Assembly (NCBI RefSeq): GCF_902374955.1 | Contig: NZ_CABKRX010000083.1 | Coordinates: 147,860-211,859 of the forward strand | Source: Bacillus massilioanorexius | GTDB taxonomy: Bacteria > Bacillota > Bacilli > Bacillales > DSM-1321 | DNA length: 64,000 bases | Direction: 5' to 3' | In this document: one piece after another, positions 52,790-61,105 of the stretch | How positions within the stretch are numbered: the stretch's first letter is position 1 | Layout of the letters: every line of letters begins with the position of its first letter | The notes under the pieces: model-generated | Seen by the model: the letters and a program-made list of their open reading frames with translations, nothing else | Database searches by the model: none | What the model was told of the DNA's origin: nothing | Translations under genes and position numbers: made by a program

Positions 52790-55081
52790 CTATAAATGAG
52801 GATTTTCATGCTTTACTAAAAGCTTTTGCCATCTTTTCTCAACTTCTTGATTAAAATCTTCAAGTAAGTCCTTGTTCTCTTCTTTTAATAAGTGCTTGGA
52901 TTTCCCCATGTACTTCAGCCAATCTTCCAATGGAATTCGTTTCTTTCTAGCTTCAGGGTTATACGTGATTGTTGTTTCACCTTGTTCTACTTCATAAAGC
53001 GGGAAGAAGCATGAATTAACCGCCGCTTCCATAATCGTATTTCCATAACGATCTTCTGATTTCCAATTTAACGGACAAGTAATTAAAAGCTTACCATACA
53101 CAGTACCTACATTTTGAGCATACCATTGAGCTTTTGCAGCTTTCTTGATTAAATCTTGTGGAAATGCTTCAGAGCCAGTAAATACATAAGGAATATTTGT
53201 TGCTGCCATAATTTGCGCAGTATCCTTATGATGGAACGCTTTACCTTTTTGCGTTTTACCTACATTTGTTGTACTTGTCATATGTCCAAAAGGAGTAGAA
53301 TATGACATTTGCGAACCAGTATTCATATAACCTTCATTATCATATTCAAGCATGATCACTTTGTGGTTTCGTAAAGCTGTTCCGATAGCAGAACCCATAC
53401 CGATATCCATACCACCATCACCCGTAACCATAATAAATGTTACATCATCCGCCACATCAATCTCTCCACGATTTTTCATTTCAAAAAACGCTTCAACCGT
53501 TCCCGAAAGTGTTGCTGGACCATTTTGAAATAAATTATGAATCATAGATTGTTTATGTGATGAATATGGATATGCAGTGGTAACTACATAAGCACAACCC
53601 GTTTGGAAAAGAACAACAATATCTCCTTCAATACCTTTAAAGAACAATTCTAATCCTGAGAATATACCGCATCCCGGACATGCTCCATGACCTGAGGCTA
53701 AACGTTTTGGTTTTCCCATTAATGAACGTACTGGTGGGATTTTCACTTTTAGTTTACCAGTGTCCTCTTGTTCAACGTGAATGAGCCCTGACTTATAAGC
53801 CTCTCCATGCAATGGCTCTATGACTGGCTCTAGTACAGATTGTTCCTTTCCTGGATTACAACCATAATAATCAAATGGAATTGGTGCATAACCTAATTCT
53901 TTCGCTTCAATTGCACTTTGGAAGAACGCTAATGCATCCTCTGTATAAAAATCTTTACCGCCTAAACCAAAGACACGACTTAACACGATTGTCGTATTAT
54001 TTTTATCTTCTTGAAGAGCAGACTTAATTTCATGAGTTAAATTCGGTCCATTCGCACCGTATGAATCTGCTCGTTCTCCAACTAATAAGGTTTTAACTCC
54101 CTTTAACGCTTGACGTATTTCTTCTGCTGGGAAAGGTCGAATCATATTTGGACTTACAACACCCGCTTTAATCCCCTGTTTTCTTAATTGATCAACAGCA
54201 TCCTTAGCCGTCTCAGCCGCAGAATTCAATAGGAAAAGAGCCACTTCAGCATCTTCCATTTGATAAGTGTTGATAACACTATAATTTCTGCCAGATATCT
54301 TACCATATTCAGCAGCGACTTGTTTATACACATCATGTGCAGCATACATTGCTTGTGATTGCTGGTAATGATTATTCATTAAATCATCACCATTCATATG
54401 CGCACCAATTGTAACTGGTTTTTTTGGATCACGTACAAAATGATAGTCAGTTGGACATGGTCCTACAAAATCTTGAACGACATTTCTATCTTTAAAATAC
54501 TGTACTCTTCTTTTTTGATGTGAAGTAAAGAAACCATCGTAAGCCACAATAACAGGTAATCTTACTTTTGAATTCTCGGCAATTTTTAATGCCATGATAT
54601 TCATGTCATAGACCATTTGTGGTGTACTCGCCGTCAAAATAACCCAGCCTGTATTTAAAGCGAAATATAAATCCGAATGATCTCCACGGATATCTAATGG
54701 CCCACTAATTGAACGAGTAACTAGATTCATAACCATAGGAAAACGAGTTCCTGATTGTACCGGAAGCTGCTCTAACATATACATTAATCCATTAGCACTA
54801 GTTGCATTAAAGACACGAGCCCCTGTTACTGCAGCTCCGTAACAAATACCAGCAGATCCATGTTCTCCATCAGCTGCAATTAAGGTGATATCATGTTGAC
54901 CTCTTGTTTTCATAGCATCAAGTAGCTGTGCAATCTCTGTAGAAGGCGTAATTGGAAAATATCCCATAATATGATAATTAATTTGCGCAGCAGCTAGTGC
55001 AGCCATTTCATTTCCGGATTCAAAGGTCGTTTCTTGAGCAATATCCAAACCTTTAACGATATCTTTTTCTAATAAACTCAT
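52790..55081 (-). CDS. 2-oxoacid:ferredoxin oxidoreductase, fused alpha-beta
   Basis: 763-residue fusion. The first part (about 1-400) is the pyrimidine-binding alpha region (QINYHIMGYFPITPSTEIA, GLMYMLEQLPVQSGTRFP, VNTYQMEDAEVALFLLNSAAET). The second (about 455-763) is the thiamine-diphosphate beta region, with cysteines in GHGACPGCGIFSG and the Mg site GDGGMDIGMGSAIGTALRN. With the partner it would interconvert pyruvate (or another 2-oxoacid) + CoA and acyl-CoA + CO2 using ferredoxin or flavodoxin. Its start overlaps the partner stop by one base. Confidence 0.85.
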   Translation of the reverse strand: MSLLEKDIVKGLDIAQETTFESGNEMAALAAAQINYHIMGYFPITPSTEIAQLLDAMKTRGQHDITLIAADGEHGSAGICYGAAVTGARVFNATSANGLMYMLEQLPVQSGTRFPMVMNLVTRSISGPLDIRGDHSDLYFALNTGWVILTASTPQMVYDMNIMALKIAENSKVRLPVIVAYDGFFTSHQKRRVQYFKDRNVVQDFVGPCPTDYHFVRDPKKPVTIGAHMNGDDLMNNHYQQSQAMYAAHDVYKQVAAEYGKISGRNYSVINTYQMEDAEVALFLLNSAAETAKDAVDQLRKQGIKAGVVSPNMIRPFPAEEIRQALKGVKTLLVGERADSYGANGPNLTHEIKSALQEDKNNTTIVLSRVFGLGGKDFYTEDALAFFQSAIEAKELGYAPIPFDYYGCNPGKEQSVLEPVIEPLHGEAYKSGLIHVEQEDTGKLKVKIPPVRSLMGKPKRLASGHGACPGCGIFSGLELFFKGIEGDIVVLFQTGCAYVVTTAYPYSSHKQSMIHNLFQNGPATLSGTVEAFFEMKNRGEIDVADDVTFIMVTGDGGMDIGMGSAIGTALRNHKVIMLEYDNEGYMNTGSQMSYSTPFGHMTSTTNVGKTQKGKAFHHKDTAQIMAATNIPYVFTGSEAFPQDLIKKAAKAQWYAQNVGTVYGKLLITCPLNWKSEDRYGNTIMEAAVNSCFFPLYEVEQGETTITYNPEARKKRIPLEDWLKYMGKSKHLLKEENKDLLEDFNQEVEKRWQKLLVKHENPHL

Positions 55082-56094
55082 TACTTAGCACCTCCACACA
55101 CATAAGGAAAGGATTGCTTAACAGTATGTTCATCTGCATAAGTCATGTCCTCTCTCATCTCTGATAATGATCCCGTTGGGCATGCCTCCACACATTTTAA
55201 ACAGCCTTTACAATATTGATAATCAATTCCTTTTAAGAACATATTTTTTCGACCTCGTTTGTCCTCTCCTTCTTCCCAAACAAAACAATAATCTGGACAA
55301 ACCATATCACAAGCCGCACAGTTAATACATGTATCCTTATTTAAAGAAGGCAAGAAACCTTGACGTGAAGCACTCATATCTTTCAAAATACTATTACCTT
55401 GAGCAATGATAACTCCACCCATTGTTTGTGTTTCATAGCCAAACGGAGTATTTTTCTTTTCAAATGGAATATTTGATTCCGAGTGATTATTTTCAAACTT
55501 TTTAAAAACAACTTCGTTATAACCTCTATCAAAAGTTCTGATATTCGATTCAACTAAATGAGGATATTTTTTTTCAAATGTTTTACGGATAATCACACGC
55601 ATTGCTTCTGGATCTAAAAAGTCACAAATTCTAAATAAAGCACCTAACATGGCTGTATTTACTTTTGTTTTTTCTTCAACCGCTATTCCTAAAGCATCAA
55701 CTAAAGCTAGTGTTCCTTTTGACATATTAAGATCATTTTTTACAGTCTCAAAATCTCTTGTCGAGTTTACAAGAACAACACCATTGGATCTTAATCCATT
55801 CAAAACATCAACCATTTTATATAGTGCTTCATGAAAAACACCAATAACATGTGGTTCTTCAATTGGACTGTGATCACGTATTTCTACATCTGAATCACAA
55901 AAACGTATAAAACTTTTTACTGGTGAGCCTTTTTTTTCTGAACCATAAGATGAGAAATTACAGCCATTTAATCCTAGCCCTAATACTCCGGCCTCAGCCA
56001 GCATTTTCCCTGCTAAATTTGCACCTAATCCCCCAATTGATTCTAAACGAATCTCAAAAAAACCAAGATCGTTTTTTTGTGGTAATAAAGACAT
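55081..56094 (-). CDS. 2-oxoacid:ferredoxin oxidoreductase, fused gamma-delta
   Basis: 337-residue fusion of a gamma domain (about 10-190, beginning FFEIRLESIGGLGANLAGKM) and a delta ferredoxin domain near the C terminus with two [4Fe-4S] sets, CINCAACDMVCPDYC and CKGCLKCVEACPTG. ATG 56094 follows GGAGGGGG; the frame open to 56169 is upstream noise. First gene of the pair. A full-consensus CcpA site is 207 bases upstream. Confidence 0.86.
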   Translation of the reverse strand: MSLLPQKNDLGFFEIRLESIGGLGANLAGKMLAEAGVLGLGLNGCNFSSYGSEKKGSPVKSFIRFCDSDVEIRDHSPIEEPHVIGVFHEALYKMVDVLNGLRSNGVVLVNSTRDFETVKNDLNMSKGTLALVDALGIAVEEKTKVNTAMLGALFRICDFLDPEAMRVIIRKTFEKKYPHLVESNIRTFDRGYNEVVFKKFENNHSESNIPFEKKNTPFGYETQTMGGVIIAQGNSILKDMSASRQGFLPSLNKDTCINCAACDMVCPDYCFVWEEGEDKRGRKNMFLKGIDYQYCKGCLKCVEACPTGSLSEMREDMTYADEHTVKQSFPYVCGGAK

Positions 56095-56300
56095 ATTTCC
56101 CCCTCCAAACATTAAAATATGGATATCTTTTTTATTTCTATAAATGACAGCCGTACAACTAAAATACACACTCCGAAAAAAATAGATTATTGCTCCATTT
56201 TATGAGAAATAGGATAAAAAATCTGTGACAAATATCAAAAATATTTATTTTTTATTGGTACACATAGAAAATTTTTGAATTTAAACCCACAAACAAACTG

Positions 56301-56315
56301 ATGTAAACGCTTACT
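56301..56315. promoter_or_regulatory. CcpA catabolite-response element (cre)
   Basis: ATGTAAACGCTTACT fits WTGNAANCGNWNNCW at every defined position. It is between comK (ends 56482, minus) and the oxidoreductase operon (starts 56094, minus), about 207 bases ahead of the latter. It is the strongest regulatory site in the window. The same core ATGTAAACGCTTA occurs at 2939. Confidence 0.7.
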
Positions 56316-56426
56316 AAAAAATGAAACAGTTATAATAACATTTTGAAACAGATACCTTTTTCAAAACTTTTGCATGATTTTTAGCATTTTTTTGTTAAAC
56401 CTATATCATAAGAAATTTTCAAAGAA

Positions 56427-56477
56427 GAAGGGGCCGCCTGAAAAGCGATAATAAATCATTTTCCAGACAACCCCTTC
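56427..56477 (-). terminator. Terminator of comK
   Basis: GAAGGGG..GCCTGAAAA / TTTTCCAGACAACCCCTTC, an imperfect long stem 5 bases after the comK stop; minus-strand readout continues TTCTTTG. Family-B repeat. Confidence 0.75.
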
Positions 56478-56481
56478 TTAT

Positions 56482-57030
56482 TTATTTATCTTCTTTAATG
56501 GTATAGTTATTTTTTGACTCATCCTTAATTATTTGAAATTTAGGTTGTTCTGTATAGATATTAGTCTTTTTCTTTTTTCTTTCTATTATTAACCTTAAAT
56601 CTCTTGCTCGGTTTATTTTTACTGCAATACTCTTTTCCTTCATATTAAGAAGAAATGTATGTCCATGGCTAAAATATATCATTGTTTGATTCTGGCTTAC
56701 TTTGTTGACTTTCTCTACATGATGCTCCGCAAACCATACACATTCTCTAGATTTCATGGATGATGTAGGAAACCAATAACCTATTTCATCGCTAATTTTA
56801 ACGGGAACCATATTTTTTCTTCCTAAATGAAATTTTGTTGAATTTATAGCTCCTCGAAGATCTCCTCCAAAGATTAAGAGTGTATATTCCAAAATTTTTA
56901 ATGGACTCATTTTCACCAATAACTTTTTTTGACCTTCAATCACCATTGAATACAAATTACCATGATTATCCGTATACGGTATAATGCTAATCGTGTCTTT
57001 ACTTAAACAATAGCTTTCGCTACTACTCAT
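56482..57030 (-). CDS. comK: ComK-family competence transcription factor
   Basis: 182-residue homologue of ComK, the master activator of DNA-uptake genes in Bacillus. Conserved stretches are VKMSPLKILEYTLLIFGGDLRGA around residues 40-62 and the block IGYWFPTSSMKSRECVWFAE (83-102) with HHVEKV after it. The N terminus is short and the C-terminal 25 residues are Lys/Asn-rich. AAGGAGG precedes the start. B. cereus-type genomes carry two comK genes, so this may be either paralogue. ComK boxes (AAAA-N5-TTTT pairs) were not convincingly found upstream. Confidence 0.8.
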   Translation of the reverse strand: MSSSESYCLSKDTISIIPYTDNHGNLYSMVIEGQKKLLVKMSPLKILEYTLLIFGGDLRGAINSTKFHLGRKNMVPVKISDEIGYWFPTSSMKSRECVWFAEHHVEKVNKVSQNQTMIYFSHGHTFLLNMKEKSIAVKINRARDLRLIIERKKKKTNIYTEQPKFQIIKDESKNNYTIKEDK

Positions 57031-57125
57031 ACTATCTTTCCTCCTTTTTAGTAAAAATTATTTATTTCCATAAATCGCTAAAAAGGGATATACTAACAAT
57101 AAGTTGGTATATCCAACTGTTCCTT

Positions 57126-57161
57126 CCCTTAAGCAATCGTTTCGACTGGAATGCTTAAGGG
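57126..57161. promoter_or_regulatory. Inverted repeat upstream of comK
   Basis: CCCTTAAGCA / TGCTTAAGGG, perfect 10-base arms with a 16-base loop, 96-131 bases ahead of comK. It lacks a T run on the plus side and may be a leader hairpin or operator. The rest of the 886-base interval to 57916 is very AT-rich with no supported gene; it probably holds the comK and radical-SAM promoters. Confidence 0.45.
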
Positions 57162-57916
57162 ATTCAATCCTCTTATTTTCACATTACTATTCACCTCCCT
57201 TATTCATCATTTCACCACAAACAAAAATAGGTAATTACTCACACAAAAAGAATGCTTCTAGAAATAAGACAATATAGCATCATTCTTATGATGTATTTCA
57301 TAAAAATGAATTATGAAGTATGTATATTCGGAAAAAATTAATATATTTTTAAGAATTTTTGTTCTATTAAGCGAAGTCTTTGGTTTGTTTTAATACTAGA
57401 GGTATGAAAAGTCGTCATTTCCGTTGATTATTCGAGGTGTTAAACATTTTGTAGTTAGTAACTGTATAAATTTTCACTCATGATAGGTTTATTAAACTTA
57501 CAAAAATATACAATATTTATTCGACATTTATATTTTGATTATTACAATTTATTACTTTTTTGTAAATATATTTTACTATATTTTCCTTTTATTTCGTCAA
57601 CCAAAATTACTTTTTAAATAAGTAAAAATACCTAAGTATTTACATTTTATCGAAATAGAGTATAATAAGATATTTTCTTTAATGCTATACTTCCATTTTC
57701 TTGCTTATTATTGCTAAGTTTCACCTATTCCTTTATAAAAGTCGCAGTGAAATAAATTTCATATAAAAGACACATATTATTTTTACTACTCTATTTCAAT
57801 ATGCTCCATCTTTCTTTCCACATTCTAATATCCTTTATTGTTTCATAATATAGGTTTCAGACTATACTATGATAAAATACTATCGAGTTCGCCACAGAAA
57901 GGAGTCTACCTATAAT

Positions 57917-59638
57917 ATGAAAATTATCGCCGCAACATTGAATGCCAAATATATTCATACTAGCTTGTCAATACGATACCTTAAGGCATATGCTGCTCCT
58001 GAATACGATGTAGAAATAGCTGAATATACAATCAAAGATCCTATTATTAATATCGTAACTGATTTATATAATAAAAAACCTGATGTCATCGGTTTTAGTT
58101 GTTATATTTGGAATATTGAAGAAACGATAAAAGTTGTTCACCTATTAAAGAAAATCGATCCAAATATCAAAATTATATTTGGAGGTCCTGAAGTCTCTTA
58201 CGATGTAGAAGAATGGATAGAAAAAATTCCAACGGTAGACTATTTCGTAATAGGTGAAGGTGAAAAGATATTTAAACAGCTATTAACCTACTTGAATGGA
58301 AATGAAAATATTTCAAATATTAACGGAATTGCGTATATGGAAAACGGCAAAAAAATAATGAAGCTTCCAAATGAAAAACTTAACTTAAAAGAAATTCCAT
58401 CTCCTTATCGTTTTTCCGAAGACCTTGCAAGCTTATCTAAACGAGTAGTGTATATCGAGACGAGTAGAGGATGTCCATTCAATTGTCAATTTTGCTTATC
58501 CTCTATTGAAGTTGGAGTAAGATATTTTGATCGAGAAACAATTAAAGAAGATATACGCTTCTTAATGAAAAATGGAGCCAAAACGATCAAATTTGTTGAT
58601 CGTACATTTAATATAAGCCGCAGCTATGCTATGGAAATGTTTCAATTTTTGATTGACGAGCACTTACCCGGTAATGTATTCCAATTTGAGATTACTGCGG
58701 ATATTATGAGACCAGAGGTTATTCAATTTTTAAATGACAATGCTCCAGCTGGATTATTCCGTTTTGAAATTGGCGTACAATCAACGAATGACTATACAAA
58801 TGAGCTAGTAAAAAGAAAACAAAATTTTGAAAAACTAACTCGAACAGTAACCATGGTTAAAGAAGGTGGTAAAATTGATCAGCATCTTGATTTAATTGCT
58901 GGTTTACCTGAAGAAAATTATGATTCCTTTAAGAAAACCTTTAATGATGTTTTTGCTTTACAGCCAGAAGAGCTACAATTAGGCTTTCTTAAAATGCTGA
59001 GAGGAACAGGTCTTAGAATTCAAAGTAAAGAATATGGATATATTTTTAGTGACTATGCGCCTTATGAAATTGTCGCTAATAAGGTTTTATCATTTGAAGA
59101 TATCATTAGAATTAAACAAGTAGAAGACGTATTAGAAAAATATTGGAATGACCATCGTATGGATAAAACCATTCATTATTTAACTGGTAAGGTCTTCCCT
59201 ACACCATTCGACTTTTTTCAGGACTTCGGCTCATTTTGGGAAGAAAAAGGCTGGTCAAAAATAGGTCATCAACTTGAAGATCTATTTAGAAGATTACAAC
59301 TTTTTCTTAAAGAGCTTCATATTGAAGAAAATAATCGAATCATTGATCTGATGAAATATGATTATTTAGCAAGTCAAAAGTATAAACCAAGAAGCACCTG
59401 GTGGGAGCCTATCTTAACAAAAGAAGAAAAAGCGCAAATTTATAAGAAGATTTTTGAATCTCCAGACGTACTTGGAACTGAATTTATGAGTCTTCATTTA
59501 AGTGAAAGAGATTTGTACAAGCATACTATGTTAGAAAAAATTTCAACAAAGACTGACGAAAATAACACAAATTCCTTTTTACTTGCATATTTCAGTCCAA
59601 CAGGAGATGGTAGTAAGGTATTTTCTGCTAATATTTAA
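57917..59638 (+). CDS. B12-binding radical SAM protein (DUF4080 type)
   Basis: 573-residue enzyme. N-terminal cobalamin-binding-like Rossmann domain (about 1-130, MKIIAATLNAKYIHTSLSIR, IGFSCYIWNIEE, IFGGPEVS), radical SAM domain with the cluster cysteines C186, C190 and C193 in RGCPFNCQFC, and a DUF4080-like C-terminal region from about 370. DxHxxGxxH is absent from the N-domain, so cobalamin may bind base-off without His. Chemistry unknown; the type includes methylases. ATG 57917 follows AAAGGAGT at a long spacing; ATG 57869 would add 16 residues. Confidence 0.82.
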   Translation: MKIIAATLNAKYIHTSLSIRYLKAYAAPEYDVEIAEYTIKDPIINIVTDLYNKKPDVIGFSCYIWNIEETIKVVHLLKKIDPNIKIIFGGPEVSYDVEEWIEKIPTVDYFVIGEGEKIFKQLLTYLNGNENISNINGIAYMENGKKIMKLPNEKLNLKEIPSPYRFSEDLASLSKRVVYIETSRGCPFNCQFCLSSIEVGVRYFDRETIKEDIRFLMKNGAKTIKFVDRTFNISRSYAMEMFQFLIDEHLPGNVFQFEITADIMRPEVIQFLNDNAPAGLFRFEIGVQSTNDYTNELVKRKQNFEKLTRTVTMVKEGGKIDQHLDLIAGLPEENYDSFKKTFNDVFALQPEELQLGFLKMLRGTGLRIQSKEYGYIFSDYAPYEIVANKVLSFEDIIRIKQVEDVLEKYWNDHRMDKTIHYLTGKVFPTPFDFFQDFGSFWEEKGWSKIGHQLEDLFRRLQLFLKELHIEENNRIIDLMKYDYLASQKYKPRSTWWEPILTKEEKAQIYKKIFESPDVLGTEFMSLHLSERDLYKHTMLEKISTKTDENNTNSFLLAYFSPTGDGSKVFSANI

Positions 59639-59723
59639 AATTCAAAAAGCTGTCACAAGTTAAATGAGATAGTATTTTAGAACCATTATCCTTTTCAGCA
59701 TTTTCACTCTAATCCACCATCCG

Positions 59724-59756
59724 AAACCTTGTTAAACTATTGTTTTAACAAGGTTT
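59724..59756 (+). terminator. Terminator of the radical SAM gene
   Basis: Perfect 13-base stem AAACCTTGTTAAA / TTTAACAAGGTTT with a 7-base loop then TTTTA. The interval 59757-60131 upstream of qoxA is AT-rich without a site I can name. Confidence 0.85.
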
Positions 59757-60131
59757 TTTATACAAAAATTCAAAATAAACATTTTATTCTGATAAAATAA
59801 ACGCACTTCTTTATAACTATTAAATTAACATTTTTAACCTATTTTCTCTTATTAACCTTTTCACAATGTAAATAAAATCAACTAATATTTCCCAATTATA
59901 CCCTTCGTAAAATTGTCACAAATTCTAATTGTTTGTAATTTCTTAATGAAGTTAATATAGTTTAATTTGGGGTATGAGTATAGAGAAACATTATACCTAA
60001 ATAGTTACAACATCGATCAACAATGTTTAGTTATGATCATTAACAATGAACAGATCTATATTGTAGCTATTGCATTCTCTAAATGGGGAATTCATTATTG
60101 AATAATTATTACTTAAGAAAGGGGTACAAGC

Positions 60132-61043
60132 ATGAAAACGAAATTGGCACTCATCACTTCTTTTCTCTTAGCAACTGTCTTACTTTCTGGTTGTGAGAGA
60201 GCTGTGGTATTCAGACCTAATGGTCCAGTTTCCGAAATGTTGTCTAAAACCATCAACACTTCGGCAATAATCCTATTCGCAATATTAGCGATTGTCTGTG
60301 CATTATTCGCCTTTATGTTAATTAAGTACAGAGCTTCAAAACAACCAAAGGATTACGAGCCTCCACATATGGAAGGTAGTAAAGCATTAGAAATTACGTG
60401 GACTGCAATTCCAATCGTAATCGTAATTTTTCTTTCTGTTATTACAGTTAAAACAACATATCAGCATGAAGGTACACCAAAGGGTTATGAAAATGACAAA
60501 CCATTGGTTATTTACGCAGCATCTTCAGATTGGAAATGGCATTTTAGCTATCCTGAAGAAGGAATTGAAACAGTTAACTATGTGAATATGCCAATAGACC
60601 GTCCAGTAGAATTCCGTATCTACTCTTTTGGTCCAATTTCAAGTTTATGGATTCCACAACTTGGTGGACAAAAATACGGAATGAGTGACATGGTTACCAA
60701 AGTAACTTATGTTGCAGAAACTCCGATGTCAATGGAAGGTAAAAACTCTAGCTTTACAGGTAAAGGTTTTGCAAAAATGCATTTCGAAGCATTATCTATG
60801 ACAGCTAAAGATTTTGACCAATGGGTTCAAGATGTAAAAGAGAATGAACCTAAACTTACAGAAAAGAAATTTAATAAATTACTAGATACAGACTTTGTCG
60901 GTAGACAATCTTATTCTTCTACTCACTTAGATTTTAGCCCTCCTCCAGAAGGAAGAAATTCATCACATAATCATGGTGATAGTGAAGATACTGATATGCC
61001 TGAAGATATGGACATGGATTCACAAGATCATTCAGAACATTAA
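60132..61043 (+). CDS. qoxA: Cytochrome aa3 quinol oxidase subunit II
   Basis: 303-residue membrane-anchored subunit II. Lipoprotein signal with lipobox LSGC (C21), then two membrane helices (about 35-58 and 86-105) and an external cupredoxin domain. The CuA cysteines and histidines of cytochrome c oxidases are absent, as expected for a menaquinol oxidase. The C-terminal tail is rich in Asp, Met and His (SHNHGDSEDTD ... DSQDHSEH). Start follows AAAGGGG. First gene of qoxABCD. Confidence 0.95.
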   Translation: MKTKLALITSFLLATVLLSGCERAVVFRPNGPVSEMLSKTINTSAIILFAILAIVCALFAFMLIKYRASKQPKDYEPPHMEGSKALEITWTAIPIVIVIFLSVITVKTTYQHEGTPKGYENDKPLVIYAASSDWKWHFSYPEEGIETVNYVNMPIDRPVEFRIYSFGPISSLWIPQLGGQKYGMSDMVTKVTYVAETPMSMEGKNSSFTGKGFAKMHFEALSMTAKDFDQWVQDVKENEPKLTEKKFNKLLDTDFVGRQSYSSTHLDFSPPPEGRNSSHNHGDSEDTDMPEDMDMDSQDHSEH

Positions 61044-61105
61044 AATGATTGTTTCATATCAAAAGTATCACCAAAATACAGCTTTTAAGAAAGGAGCTAC
61101 TCAAA

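Noticed and set aside
57603..57615. AAAA-N5-TTTT motif resembling half a ComK box
   Set aside because: Single occurrence without a partner at proper spacing in a very AT-rich region, and 570 bases from comK.
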